In this document: positions 11,226 to 22,029 of the stretch, piece by piece
Numbering within the stretch: position 1 is the stretch's first letter
Layout: the number at the start of each line of letters is the position of its first letter
Source: Locusta migratoria
Lineage: Eukaryota > Arthropoda > Insecta > Orthoptera > Acrididae
NCBI GenBank assembly: GCA_026315105.1
Contig: CM048755.1
Coordinates: 208,990,333 to 209,054,332 of the forward strand
Length of the DNA: 64,000 bases
Direction: 5' to 3'
The notes under the pieces: model-generated
The model's database searches: none
What the model saw: the letters and a program-made list of their open reading frames with translations, nothing else
Told to the model about the DNA's origin: nothing
Translations under genes and position numbers: made by a program

Positions 11226-11644
11226 TTTATTTTTATTTATTTATTTATTTATTTTTTGTATTTATTTGGGACCTTTAATTCCACATGTTAGTTTTGTTTA
11301 CGTGTCTGTAGTTGAGCAGAGCACCTTGTCGTCACCTAAAACGATGATTGAGTAGGTTAGCTGCTTGGAAAGCCATTAGTAGCCATGGACATGAGTTTCC
11401 AGAAACACCGTCGTAGCTCTTCCTAAACTGAACAACCAAAGACTACCGTCTTCAACTAATAATGAAGCCAATACTGTAAAAAATTTAACTTGTGTTTTTT
11501 GATATTTATGGTACTTGAGGTTCAGAACTCGAATAACAATCAGTCAAAGCCATTCGACGCAACTCTAAAAAATTCTCGAGAAATTCGACTTTGAAGTTTT
11601 GCAAGTGAGCTTAAATACCAATAATTAAACAACTTGCAGCACCT

Positions 11645-11720
11645 GTCTGTGTAGCTCAGCTGGAAGCGTTCTCGCCTTACAACTGTTGGGTCGGTGGCGG
11701 TCGGGTCTTGGCGTGATGGA
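11645..11720 (+). repeat. tRNA-like unit in left arm 2
   Basis: A box GTGTAGCTCAGCTGGAAGCG is close to consensus. The B box is degenerate (GGTCGGGTCTTGG). Confidence 0.65.
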
Positions 11721-12147
11721 TTTTTCTTTCTTTCTTTCTTTGAGTTCGTATACTTACACAATTTTAATATCTCATGGTAATTTTTACCAAAAGTGCACAT
11801 ATTTTTGTTTATTCCTAATTTTCCATATGTTATAGAAAGTTGTTAATAATGATGGCTTCAATAAAAAAAATAATAATACATAAGTATTGGCTTAACTATT
11901 AGTTGATGACGTTAGTCTTTGATAGTTCAGTTCGTGAAGAGCTACGACACTGGATTTTGAAAGTCATTTCCATAGCTACTATTGGATTTCCCAACCATCG
12001 ATTTACCTGACGACAAGGTTTTCAGCTCGTCTACATACACATAAACAACAACTGACATAACACGTGGAATTAAAGACCCCAACATGTTTACAAAACTGAA
12101 TTCGAAAAAGAAAAAACTAAAATAAAAAAAATAATAAAAAAATCTGT

Positions 12148-12224
12148 CACAGTTGGATTCGAACAACTGACTTTATGGTTGTGACACCACAACGCTACCA
12201 CCTGTGCTACAACGACAGGTACTG
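12148..12224 (-). repeat. tRNA-like unit in right arm
   Basis: On the minus strand: A box GTAGCACAGGTGGTAGCG and perfect B box GTTCGAATCC. The anticodon arm is distorted (a four-base loop is the best fold), so this is not a functional tRNA gene. Confidence 0.7.
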
Positions 12225-12399
12225 CAACTGTTTTAATTATTGTTACTTACGTGTACTTTGCAAAACTTCAAAGTCGATTTTCTCGAGATTTTTTGAGAGT
12301 TGCTTCGAATAGCTTTGGCTGATTGTGATTTACGTTCTGAACTAAACGTACCACAAATATCAAGAAAGTCTAAAAGCCGATACCCATGTGGTCTCCTTG

Positions 12400-12738
12400 T
12401 TAGAGAAACTGTCAGATACTACGGCATTGCTTGAAACATGTTTTCTACTGTTATAATACAATTTGTACTTGAAAATACAACTACTGCAATTAAATTAAGA
12501 GCCTGCAGTCACGTATAATAATTGCACTCCTCCAGTATCTGATATATTATTTTAACGTAGATGTGTTTTATACAATAACAACACAAACATTTTATATGTT
12601 GTAATAACAATGGCTTGACCTTTTAGTGTGTATGTGTGTGTGTGTGTGTGTAGAACAGGGGTACCTAAGTGCTTTTCATAAATATGTGCTACTATACTGT
12701 TAGTAACAGATCTCATTTAAACCATCAACAAACAGCTA
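12400..12738. other. AT-rich spacer with a (GT)n run
   Basis: A GT microsatellite lies at about 12629-12651. Nothing else is recognised. Confidence 0.5.
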
Positions 12739-13031
12739 GATGAAACTACCTGGAAGATTAAAATTGTGTTCCGGAAACGGGACTCGAACCTGGGACCTTT
12801 GCCTTTCGCGGGCAAGCTCTCTACCGACTGAGCTATCCCAACACGAGTCACGATGTCTCCTCACAACTTTACTTCCGCCAGTACCTCGCCTCTTACTTTC
12901 ACAGAAGCTCTCCTGCGAAACATGCAAGAAAGGTGCCAGGTAGAGTCCCGCTTCCGGCACACAATTTTAATCTGCCAGGAAGTTTCATATCAGCGCCCAC
13001 TCCGCTGCAGAGTGGAAGTTTCATTCTAGAA
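12739..13031 (-). mobile_element. TIR element carrying a tRNA-like unit (short copy)
   Basis: Inverted repeats TGAAACTACCTGGAAGATTA (12739 on) and its counterpart ending at 12989 (complement TGAAACTTCCTGGCAGATTA), followed by an extra terminal block with CACTCCGCTGCAGAGTG. The tRNA-like unit lies just inside the left repeat on the minus strand, with A box TAGCTCAGTCGG and B box GGTTCGAGTCC, both near perfect. The adjoining text (CCAGTACCTCGCCTCTTACTT, CTCCTGCGAAACATGCA) recurs at 27793-28300. I associate this family with orthopteran genomes from memory. Confidence 0.75.
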
Positions 13032-13053
13032 ACAGCTAGATATTATTGTCTGA

Positions 13054-13257
13054 TGTTCAAAATGTTCAAATGTTTGTATAGCTTATGGGACTTAACTACG
13101 GGGTCATCAGTCCCTAAACTTACAAACTACTTATAAACTAACTAAGACTAAGGACGTCACAAATATCCATGCCCGAGGGGGGATTCGAACCCCCGACCGT
13201 AGTGGCCGTGCAGGCCGTGACTAGAGCGCCTCAGTCTCCTCGGCCACCGCGGCCGGC
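13054..13257 (-). mobile_element. SINE-A, full length
   Basis: Perfect 10-bp target duplication TATTGTCTGA at 13044-13053 and 13258-13267. Confidence 0.95.
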
Positions 13258-13642
13258 TATTGTCTGACGTGCTACATTTATTTTGTACTCTAGTAGAACA
13301 GTACTATATATATATTCCTAAAGGACAAACGTTGGTGAGGATCCGCAGATATATCCTATAAACAATGGGATATTTATTCGAAACTTGCGAAATATTTTGA
13401 CTTTTATCTTCCTTCAAAAGCTGGTTATATTTTGACACACTAATATTTGTGCCGTTCTCGGATTCCCCTTTTTTCGCCAGCGGTCGCCTTCAACTCTCAG
13501 CTGAGAAAAGCGGGAAACCCGTGTTCGGGCCGGGTCCGTCACAAATTACTCCGTAAAATATCTGGTAGTAAGTGTAAGAAGTGATATGACGGGGAATGAC
13601 CACACTAAATAAATTATGGGTAAGCGGATGTCAGACCAATAT
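13258..13642. other. Spacer without recognised features
   Basis: Mixed-composition DNA. No coding or repeat end is visible. Confidence 0.45.
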
Positions 13643-13810
13643 GGAGACCACATGTGTATCGGACTTTACAATTTATTTATATTTATGGTACTTGAAGTTA
13701 AGAACACAAAAACAACCAACCTAAGCCATTCGACGCAATTCTCAAAAATTTTGAGGAAACTGACTTTGAAGTTTTGCAAATACAAGTAAGAACCAATAAT
13801 TAAAACAAAA
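13643..13810 (+). mobile_element. Left-arm fragment of the tRNA-bearing inverted-repeat family
   Basis: GGAGACCACATGTGTATCGG, CCATTCGACGCAATTCTC and GACTTTGAAGTTTTGCAA match the arms at 10980 and 29122. The fragment ends where a SINE-A begins and no partner arm follows, so it is a truncated copy. Confidence 0.75.
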
Positions 13811-14007
13811 ATATGTTCAAATGTTTGTTAAGCTTATGGGACTTAACTACGGGGTCATCAGTCCCTAAACTTACAAACTACTTATGAACTACTCACGAAC
13901 TAGGACGGCACAAATATCCATGCCCGAGGGGGTATTCGAACCCCCGACCGTAGTGGCCGTGCAGACCGTGACTGGAGCGCCTCAGTCCCCTCGGCCACCG
14001 CGGCCGG
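13811..14007 (-). mobile_element. SINE-A, no visible target duplication
   Basis: Full-length reverse copy abutting the truncated arm. The flanks AAAACAAAAAT and TTCCTAGTATT do not match, so the site was rearranged after insertion or the insertion caused a deletion. Confidence 0.9.
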
Positions 14008-15804
14008 TTCCTAGTATTCCATCATAAATTTTGGACATCCAATGCTAGGGTACAAAGTACGTTACCAAAGCTTACATGAATGTAACGCAATCAGTGTGCT
14101 TTGGAGTTGGGCACTATAAAACAAAGATAAAATAAATTATTTTACCGTACTTGAAACGGTCAAAATGCAGATCAATATTACCCAATATTTTAATAGCCTG
14201 TAGATAACTGGGAAAGTTAAGGAAATCAACTGAGAGAAGCTCAACGAGGCAATAATTTTTGTAATTAATTAATTATTTTGCCACTTCAAGAAGTACCAGT
14301 AACAAGAAAGTGAAAGAGGAAAGCAAAAAGCGGTGACTATAACAAAGATTTGTAACTGAAAATTTAGATGAAGATTGCCGAAAAAGAACGCACAACACCG
14401 GTTAAAAAGAATAACGGTCTTTGTTTTCTCCAGAAATAGCATACGTGGGATGCTTCAGTATCCAGAATATAAAACGAACGCTTTGGCAAACAACGGAGCC
14501 TAGTAGATACGCAAACAATCTGCAAGTAAACGAGAGCTCAACTTCTGAGGAAAACATGTTATTCGTGTTGTACCAGATTCCTTTCAGATTCTTCTGTGTC
14601 TCCAGCAGTACGTGCACTGAAAGCCATTCTTATGCGACGTATTTCGTTGTCTAGAGCGAGTCATGAGACTGTGCTTCCTTTGTGTGATACAATAGAAGCA
14701 AGTAAAGACCTAAATGAAAATAGAAATAATAAATCACACTGCGAAACTACAGAGTATATTATTCATCAATTTATTAAAAGTTTAGACCTGAATTAAGGAA
14801 AGACGTTCTACAAAAGAGAGGCCCCTTTAATGTAACATACAAGATGGTAGTTTTACGCACTGTCGCTCAGTAAAAACAGCGCCATTAATAGTTGTTAGCA
14901 CAGTATGTTCGCTTTCGTAGTGTAAATACTACACTTGCAGCCTTGGTAACGCTAAAGAAACAGAGATATACTGACTGCCAGACAATCTCGGTATATCCTG
15001 AATACTGTCTGCACATGGCAAGTGAAAGGTTAGTAGGCATTTTATTTACAGAAATAGCATCTTTCTAAGTCTGAGGTGATACATACCTTTAAAATAATTA
15101 ACAAGTGGTTCTAGAGAGACTGGCTGAAAAATAATTCAGTCCTCCCATAAACGAAAACTTCTTGAACATTTCGGAGTCCAATTTGGAACCTCAGTCTATA
15201 CTGTAGCTACAATTACTACTGCCAGACGAGCGGCTCATTACACTGCCGAATATAACTATTCTTATGTATTATCGCTATAGTTTTACATAAATGAATACTT
15301 TTTAGCTGTATTGTCATTTCTTTTGAAGAAAGTATACATAAGGTGTTTTTAAAACGAAATACTGCCCATGAAGACGTACATTTGCATAGATAAATCCAAT
15401 GAAGAGTGTTCCAGAATTTTAGGGTCACCTTTACGCAGTATTATAGACTGCGTAAACTGTTACAAGGAACTTATAGGCACAGAGGATTACTCACTTAACG
15501 AGGAAAATAATGTGAACCTTACAGTAACAACATAAGCCCGCTGCTGCTGTTCGAATGGAAGACGGTAACTTTCAATTAATGTACACTATCTTATCGAAAA
15601 ATCCAGACACGCTGTGAAATGCAGAAACAACAACTAAAAGTAGTGAGGGGTGAATCTGTCACTTTAAATAAGGAGGTTGCAGTTGCTAAGCTAAGACTGG
15701 ACAGGGCTGATGTAATGGCGGAAAAGGACCATCGAGCCTCGCAGAGAGTGTTTGTACAAAATCGTATCAAATTACCGGAAGTAACGAAAGACTTAAATCG
15801 GAAA
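14008..15804. other. AT-rich spacer without recognised features
   Basis: Several short open frames (60-77 aa) share no motif with known proteins. Nothing is assigned. Confidence 0.45.
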
Positions 15805-16170
15805 GATCACACTGAAAATGTCGTGGGGAAGGCGAAGCAGAGGCTACGTTTCAGTGCCAGATCACTTAGAAGATACAACAGCTCTATTGAAGACACTGCC
15901 TACACTACACTTGTCCATCCTATTTTTTACTATTTCTGCGCATTGTCGGGGCCTCACAAGATGGGAATGACGGAGAACTTAGAAAAACTTTAGAGAAGTT
16001 CAGAGCTTTTAATATTATCGCATTATAGGGGAAAGTGTCACGGAATTGAATTACGATGTGGGACGAAAATAATTAAAAGAAAGAAATTATTCGTCACTGC
16101 CAAATCTATCTGTGAAATTTATTTCATCAACTGCTATGCGAGCATATTTTGTTAGCATCCACGTTCATAG
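15805..16170 (+). pseudogene. LINE family alpha, C-terminal fragment
   Basis: Part of a 124-aa frame (15619-15993) ends VVGKAKQRLRFSARSLRRY, then TLVHPIFYYFCALSGPHKMG. This parallels VGKANQRLRFIDRTLKRC in the alpha copy at 58727-60244 and the HPYQVGLTEDVERVQ segment that follows it. A stop at 15991-15993 and later frame changes show decay. The part of the frame before 15800 does not match and may be chance. Confidence 0.75.
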
Positions 16171-16729
16171 GGAGACAAGATCATCATAATTAAATGAGAA
16201 AATTCAGATCTAAAACGGAAACATTTTGAAGTTTCTTTTTCCAGCGTTTTATTAGAGAAGGAAACGGTAAAGAAATATTATGAAAGCGTCCGATAAACCC
16301 TCTGCATGTGATTTGCCGAATAAACATGCAGTTGCGGATGTAGATGAAGAAGGAACCACATATTCCTATATCAAAATGATGTAGTCAATTAAACGGGATA
16401 TAATAGTCAGGGCAAACATTCATCGAGTCAGTGGTGGTGTAAAGAGCGTTGCTATTAGACCCTAGATAACTGGGAAAAGTAATTTGGGGTGACAAATAAT
16501 CCTATTAACTGTGATACATCACGGAACAGTCTGTCTTTCATTCATGGAGAACGTGATACGCCATTTCGTGATTTGCCCACAGTGACGTTAGAGTTTTCCG
16601 GTGCTATTGGGCTATACATAGATAAATTGTGATCCTCTCTTCTGACCTAAGAAAGCGCTAAGTGCGGAAGTAAATGGATATATTTTGTACAGCGTCGGAG
16701 TTGACATAATTTATATTCAAATTTTCAGA
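16171..16729. other. AT-rich spacer
   Basis: Nothing recognised. Confidence 0.45.
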
Positions 16730-16868
16730 AAACCTTTGGTCATCGGTCCGTAGATTTACAAACTATTTAAACTAACTTAAGGACAACACGCGCACCCATG
16801 TCCAAGGGAAGACTCGAATATCCGACTGAAACGGCCACCTAGTACTCCAGAAACTAAGCCAGCTCTGG
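16730..16868 (-). mobile_element. SINE-B, diverged
   Basis: GGTCATCGGTCCGTAG, TTACAAACTATTTAAACTAA, ACACGCGCACCCATGTCC and a damaged B box (GACTCGAATATCC). No target duplication seen. Confidence 0.65.
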
Positions 16869-17254
16869 TGACGTGAAGCATCCCTGTTAGCTACTGAACA
16901 TTCAAAGTGTCGCCATACAACGTAAATTTATGGACACAGTATTCTGAGATGTGATCGTTGGAGTAGTGTGTGCGGTAATTCTTCAGTCGCAGGGCACTCA
17001 GTTTTACTGCAGTGGTTTCTACAAACTGATCGTATGCTACAGCGTCGGCGGTGACTGTGTCAAAAAAAGTGCCAGGTGTAATGTTGATGATATTATGGTG
17101 CATTTGTTTTTGACAATAAACTTTCCATTTTAATATAATGACGAACCTAATTTTCGGGTTGTCTCTGGTATACGAGATCTGTTCAAAAATTTCTCGAACA
17201 CTTGTTATTTTAGGCCAAGTGAATGTTAGAGTGACATACGGTTGGCTTATTTGT

Positions 17255-18490
17255 ACACGCCTGTGTTGTAGTCTTGTGTAGTTCGCGAACGAACTAGTTC
17301 GGAAGAGCACTCCCACAGGCGAACTACGCGGACTAGTTCGCACATCCCTCGCCTCTCAGTTCGTCCACTCCTTTTGCGAAGACTGACGGGGAACAGCGAG
17401 AGGACTCGAGAGCGCGCAGAATCGCGCGATTCCTTTCTGCCAGTTACCGTCATTTCGAGATAAGATGCACCTCAGCTGTATTTTCATAGTTCACTGCCAC
17501 AAATTTTCTTTTCTAAGGTATTGAGCAGTGTCTAAATAATATTTACTTCGAGTAATCTGTATGCAAAGTAGTTGAATACCATTGTATCACCCATTCGTGT
17601 AAATAACTGGTTTATTTGCTTAAGTATTTGATGCCTAATTGCCCAAAAATACGGGTAATAGCACACGCTTGCGCAACACTTATAATTATATAAAAAAGCT
17701 GTCATAACAAAAGAAAGAGCTCTTTTAGTAGCGGTAGCAAAAGCCAAAAAGAGCGGACGAACTATATAAAGAGCGGACGAACTATAAAGAGGGGACGAAC
17801 TAAAAAGAGCGGACTTACTAAAAAGAGCGGACGAACTAAAAGAGCGACCTACTTCGTGGCCGAGCTGCGAACTAAAATATGCAAGATTGGTCGCGAACTA
17901 AAACATGCGTTACCGGTCGCGAACTGTTATGCAAAACGTATCTCGCTTCTCAGTTCGTTGAATTCTTTTCCGAAGATAGACGGGCAATGGCGAGAGGGCG
18001 CGCAGCAGAATTAAAAATCACGTGTTTGCCTTCTGCTGATGAGAGCCATTTCTAGGTGAGCGTCTGCCTGATTACATAGTTCAGTGCTACAACATTCTGT
18101 TTTGAAGTATTCTGCACTCTGCAATATCTGAGTAATAAATACCATAATGCCAAGATATAGAGATAACTCTAACTTAAACGTGAGAAATTATCCACAAAGT
18201 GTTTCTTTTGGTTTGCGTGATATCGTTAGCGGCTCAAGCAGCAAGTGCATGAAGCGGCCAGGTGGGGGAAATTCTCCCTCCACCTGCATGCGCAGACCAC
18301 GCCGCTCATCCGTCACTGGGCGAACTAAAAAACGAACTAAAGTGAGCGCTCCCGATCGCGAACTATTATGCGCAAGTCTACTGTGTCTGATGTGTAACTG
18401 ACGGAAGTTTCATTATTGCCAGTTTGTTGGTTAATGTTCAGTGCTGTACTGAGAACAACGTTGTGCAGCACAGTTTGTGAATTTCTAGGT
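17255..18490. repeat. Duplicated segment with a GAACTA-rich minisatellite
   Basis: Two diverged direct copies (about 17341-17520 and 17940-18125) share landmarks CTCAGTTCGT, AGACGGGNAANGGCGAGAG, GCGCGCAG and CATAGTTCAGTGCTAC. Between and beside them are many copies of (G)CGAACTA, including the tandem array annotated separately. GTTCGCGAACGAACTAGTTC at 17279-17298 is a near palindrome. Repeated sub-terminal GTTCG motifs suggest a decayed DNA transposon, but no TIR pair or target duplication was found. Confidence 0.55.
17749..17850. repeat. Minisatellite, ~20-bp unit
   Basis: Five to six tandem units of the type AAAGAGCGGACGAACTATAA, length 17-23 bp, with point differences (AGAGGGGACG, AGAGCGGACTTACT). 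Confidence 0.85.
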
Positions 18491-18830
18491 GGTTGCGTCA
18501 CAGTGGATACACCGGTTCCCGTTACAGCTCCGAAGTGAAGCAATGTCGGGGCTTGGCCGGCATTCGGGTAACCGTCTGGGTCTGCCGAGTGCTGATGGCA
18601 AGCGGGGAGCACTCAGCCCTTGTGAGGCCAATTGTGGAGCTGCTTCATTGACAAGTAGCGTCTCCGTGTCTCGAAACAGACACAACGGCCGGTAGTTCGG
18701 GGCGCTTACCACGTCCCCATCTACACCGCATAAGGTGACGCCTTCGGGCGGAGGATGCCACGGCGTGAGGTCGGTACCCGATGGGCCCTAGAGGCTTGTG
18801 TGGGACGGAGTTTAGTGTTAGAATTAGAGA
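18486..18830 (+). mobile_element. 5S rRNA-derived SINE
   Basis: The first ~95 bp resemble a 5S rRNA gene: GATACACCGGTTCCCG, CTCCGAAGTGAAGCAATGTC, GGGCTTGGCCGGCATTCGGG, GTAACCGTCTGGG, covering the internal control region used by RNA polymerase III. The sequence then departs from 5S rRNA and continues with a body containing CACTCAGCCCTTGTGAGGCC, GGATGCCACGGCG and GATGGGCCCTAGAGGC. This is the SINE3-type layout (5S-derived head plus unrelated body). A remembered orthopteran repeat has the same order. Confidence 0.8.
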
Positions 18831-18873
18831 AGTAATGCGTATGTATTAAATTTTGGGAGAAAATCAAGATAAA

Positions 18874-19370
18874 CTTTGAATGTTGTTGTTGTGGTCTTCA
18901 GTCCAGAGACTGGTTTGATGCAGCCCTCCGCAATACCCTATCCGGAGCAAGCTTCTTCAACTCCATATAAGAATCGCAACATACATCTGTCTGAATATGC
19001 TTACTGTATCCATCTCTTGGTCTTCCTCTGCGGTTTTTACCCCACACACTTCCGTCCAACGCTAAATTCACAATTTCTTGATGTCTAAGAACGTGTCCTA
19101 CCAAACGATCCCTTTTTTTTAGTCAAGGTATGCCAGAAATTCCTTTTTCTCCCCAATTCTGTTCAGTACCTCCTCATTAGTTACGCGATCCACCCACCTA
19201 ATCTTCAGCACTCTTCTGTAGCACCACATTTCAAAAGTCTCTAACCTCTTCCTGTCCGCACTGTTTATCGTCCATGTTTCACTTCCATAGAAGGCAACAC
19301 TCCACACAAATGCCTTTAGAAAGGACTTGCTTAACTTAAATCAATATACGATGTTGACAAATTTCTCTTT
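18874..19370 (-). pseudogene. RTE-like LINE, 3' coding fragment
   Basis: On the minus strand two frames (19119-19307 and 18898-19104) give VAFYGSETWTINSADRKRLE, MWCYRRVLKIRWVDRVTNEE and then GHVLRHQEIVNLALDG. These are the WSVALYGSETWT and GHVLR landmarks of the C-terminal part of many arthropod endonuclease/RT LINEs usually placed near RTE. The two frames are separated by a frameshift around 19105-19118. The plus strand starts with a GTT-rich run (18879 on), consistent with a microsatellite-like 3' end. 5'-truncated. Confidence 0.75.
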
Positions 19371-19455
19371 TTCAAGAACGCTTTTCTACCCATTGCCATT
19401 CTATAGACACGGAAAATGATGAAGAAAAAAACAACGATGACTGATTAAGCCGTAC

Positions 19456-19940
19456 TTTGTGTTACGAATTGTTCACGCAGTTTAAAAATGGCCGGACAGA
19501 AGTTAAAGCCGACCATTTTTTCAGAACGCTCGTCGACGTCACCCGATGCTCATTTCGAGAACGTCAACGAAATTGTGCGCGCCAATCGCTGTCCGAGAGA
19601 TTCCAGAAGAATGTAACATTTAAGTTGATCATGTCATAAAACCCTGAGATACCATTTTGGAATGCATCGCACATCCGCCAAGCTTGTCACCCGAGTCACG
19701 ACAAGAAAGACAATCGCTTCACAATCTGTGAAGAGGTTTTGAATCCTGTTCCTGATCCTCATCCTCCGTACTCTGCAGACCTGGCCCCTGCGGACTTCTT
19801 TTTATCTCCGAGGATGAAAATCCCGATGAATGGAACGACAGACGAGATAGAAATACGCAGACTGCACTTGGCTCGATACAGCAAAAGGGGTAGCAAGACA
19901 GCTCCCGGGAGCAAAAACAGCATTGGAAGCGGTGCAGCAG
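19456..19940 (+). pseudogene. mariner-like transposase, internally deleted
   Basis: N-terminal helix-turn-helix remnants are visible: ELFTQFKNGRTEV, then in another frame STSPDAHFENVNEIVRANR. The C-terminal signature HPPYSADLAPADFFLSPRMK follows at 19760-19830. In intact mariners the two parts are separated by the catalytic core with the first two aspartates, which is missing here. Frame changes occur between the parts. Terminal repeats were not found. Confidence 0.75.
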
Positions 19941-20085
19941 TTGTAGAGGAGACTATTTCGAAGGAGACCGTGCACAATAAGTAAAAGGAAAGCGTGGAAA
20001 AAAAATTCTGAACGAAGTTCCGGAACTTTCTGAGCAGACGTCGTATGCTTTTGAAACATATGTTTTATTTAATATCCACACACAA

Positions 20086-20268
20086 GCCACGTGGGAATGG
20101 CCGTGCGCTCTGGAGCGTAATGTTGCGGCGCACCGGGTCAATCGCCGGAGGCTCGAGTCCTCCCTCGGGTTTCCTTGTGTGTGTTGTCCTTAGGATAAGT
20201 TAGCTAGGGTAGTTGATCGATGACCATAGTAGTTTGGTACCTTAGGTCTACAAACATTTGAACATTTC
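20086..20268 (+). mobile_element. SINE-B
   Basis: Perfect 12-bp target duplication ATCCACACACAA at 20074-20085 and 20269-20280. B box GGCTCGAGTCC, tail GATGACCATAGTAGTTTGGT. Confidence 0.93.
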
Positions 20269-20289
20269 ATCCACACACAAATTGTTCAT

Positions 20290-21451
20290 AACATGTACTC
20301 AAACACAAGAAATGTATTCGGAATTGCGAATATGAAACAGCATCAGCAGCAAGAATTAATTGTGACGAATGAGAACATATTGTGGCAACCCCTCCAATCC
20401 CTCCCCGAACCATAACACAACTTTGTCTGCAATTTCAAAGGCAACGAATTTAATTTTCTGTTTTTTGATATAACTTTCTCGTAAAAACAATAAAAAACAG
20501 TATTGTAGATTATAGGATAAATTTTAGTCCATTTTTCTGAATGGAACACATGCTACTATTACAAGAATTGTAAGACAAAAAAAAGTTAGATGTCGGGTTT
20601 CGCATTGCAGGTAAATTAATTAATTGGTCCCTGATACTTGAAAACAATTTTCACGCCTTTCGTTTATTCGTTGCTAACACTATGTATTCATTATAAAACA
20701 ATCTTTGTTCTATTCAACTGACAATTGATGATAACAATTTTGATATAAAATGCATTTCACTTTTATTAGGCTATGTTTTTGCATTTCGGAACACCTAGCA
20801 TTCAGGCATGCTCCTAGCTGATGGTTGTAAGGTGCAAGTACTTCCTCCTGTGACGACGACCTCCCGAACAAGACTTTGTGACCCCCCCCCCCTCCTGGGG
20901 GCCGCGACCCGCAGGTTGAAAAACACTGGTCTAGATCATTATCTGGCATGCTGACAAGCGACTGGACCGTTTGTCACTGCTTAACGAAGCCGGACTACAG
21001 CCTTTTTAAGTTGCTGACCTCCAAAACTCACACTTATAATCCACCGCTAACCATCCAGAAATCAGTGGACAACGGTCCTTTCAGCAAAAAAGCAATGCTG
21101 CTACCCATGTCGTAACCGAAACAAATGCAAACAAATGAAAATCTATTAAACTTGGAATACTGCCGCCCTTTTACCATTCACTAATTCAATTATAGCAGAA
21201 AAAAGTAAATCATTTAAAATAAGAAACAGCGTTTACGATCTTGTAGCGTAAGCAAAGAATATAATGGAACTAAATATTACACATAGTGTGTATAGACGAA
21301 TTTACTAATGACTTAAGCGTATCAAGGTACAGCATGACAATCAGCTTTGCTCGACTATGGATTTAATTCTGTTTATTTTGCCTGCAGAAGAGCAAATAAA
21401 AAAAAAATAAAAAAAGGGAGAACTGATTTCACTGGAAATCTAAACCGATAT
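20290..21451. other. AT-rich spacer with one hAT-like end
   Basis: The minus strand at 20932-20885 begins CAGTGTTTTTCAACCTGCGG followed by GTCGCGGCCC, which resembles termini of hAT elements of the Charlie/Tip100 type (family knowledge). No second terminus or 8-bp duplication was found, so I treat it as a solo remnant. The rest is unassigned. Confidence 0.4.
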
Positions 21452-21463
21452 AAAGAAGTAGTA

Positions 21464-21673
21464 GTCGCGGTGGAGTGACCGAGCACTCTAAGGCCTCTTG
21501 CTGCGGAGCGCGCGCTTGCTCGCCGTTGCAGGTTCGAGTTCTCCTTCGGGTATGTTTATGTGTGTGTTGTCCTTAGCATAAGTTATTTTAAGTTAATGTA
21601 AGTAGTTTGTAAGCCTAGGGACTGATAGCAGCAGCAGTTAAGTCTCTTACGTTTATAAACATTTCAACATTTG
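21464..21673 (+). mobile_element. SINE-B
   Basis: Flanks AAAGAAGTAGTA (21452-21463) and AAAGACGTAGTA (21674-21685) form a 12-bp duplication with one mismatch. Head CGGTGGAGTGACCGAG, B box GGTTCGAGTTC. Confidence 0.88.
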
Positions 21674-21830
21674 AAAGACGTAGTAAACATACGGTAAGAA
21701 AACAAATACTCGTATTAAATTTTGCTTAGACTGTTCGTTTACACAAGTTCGACCACTCTAAATAACTGCACTCGCCGAGGAAAAACGCTCTAAAAAGACA
21801 AAGAACTTACTCACTACAAGCATCCGAAAT

Positions 21831-22029
21831 AGCCGCGCCGGAATGACCGTGCGGGTTCTAGGTGCCATGTCAGAGACTGCGCGATATTTACCATCGGATG
21901 TTTGAGTTATGTCTTCGAGAATGCTTGTGTTTCTTGTCCTTAGAGTACTTTAGTTTAAGAAGTTTGTAAGTACAGGGACAGATGCCCACAGCAGCTTGGT
22001 CCCTTAGATTAACAAGCATTTGAACATTT
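21831..22029 (+). mobile_element. SINE-B, diverged
   Basis: GCCGCGCCGGAATGACCG head, TTTGAGTTATG in place of the B box, tail CAGCTTGGTCCCTTAGATTA and CATTTGAACATTTC. No target duplication found. Confidence 0.75.

Larger units (their letters stand above)
10980..12399. mobile_element. Composite inverted-repeat element with tRNA-like units in its arms
   Basis: The outer ends are inverted repeats beginning CAAGGAGACCACA (10980 on, and the complement of the sequence ending at 12399), flanked by TTA on both sides (10977-10979, 12400-12402), a target of the PIF/Harbinger type. Each arm continues through CCATTCGACGCAACTCT, CTCGAGAA and CGACTTTGAAGTTTTGCA and ends in a tRNA-like unit. An extra left arm at about 11515-11720 lies inside, so this copy is a partial element joined to a more complete one. 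No transposase is present. A complete relative lies at 29122-30206. Confidence 0.75.

Noticed and set aside
18500..18600. A functional 5S rRNA gene
   Set aside because: Similarity stops before the 3' part of 5S rRNA and there is no tandem array; the SINE-type body follows.
20885..20932. Complete hAT element
   Set aside because: Only one terminus-like sequence is visible; no partner end or 8-bp duplication.
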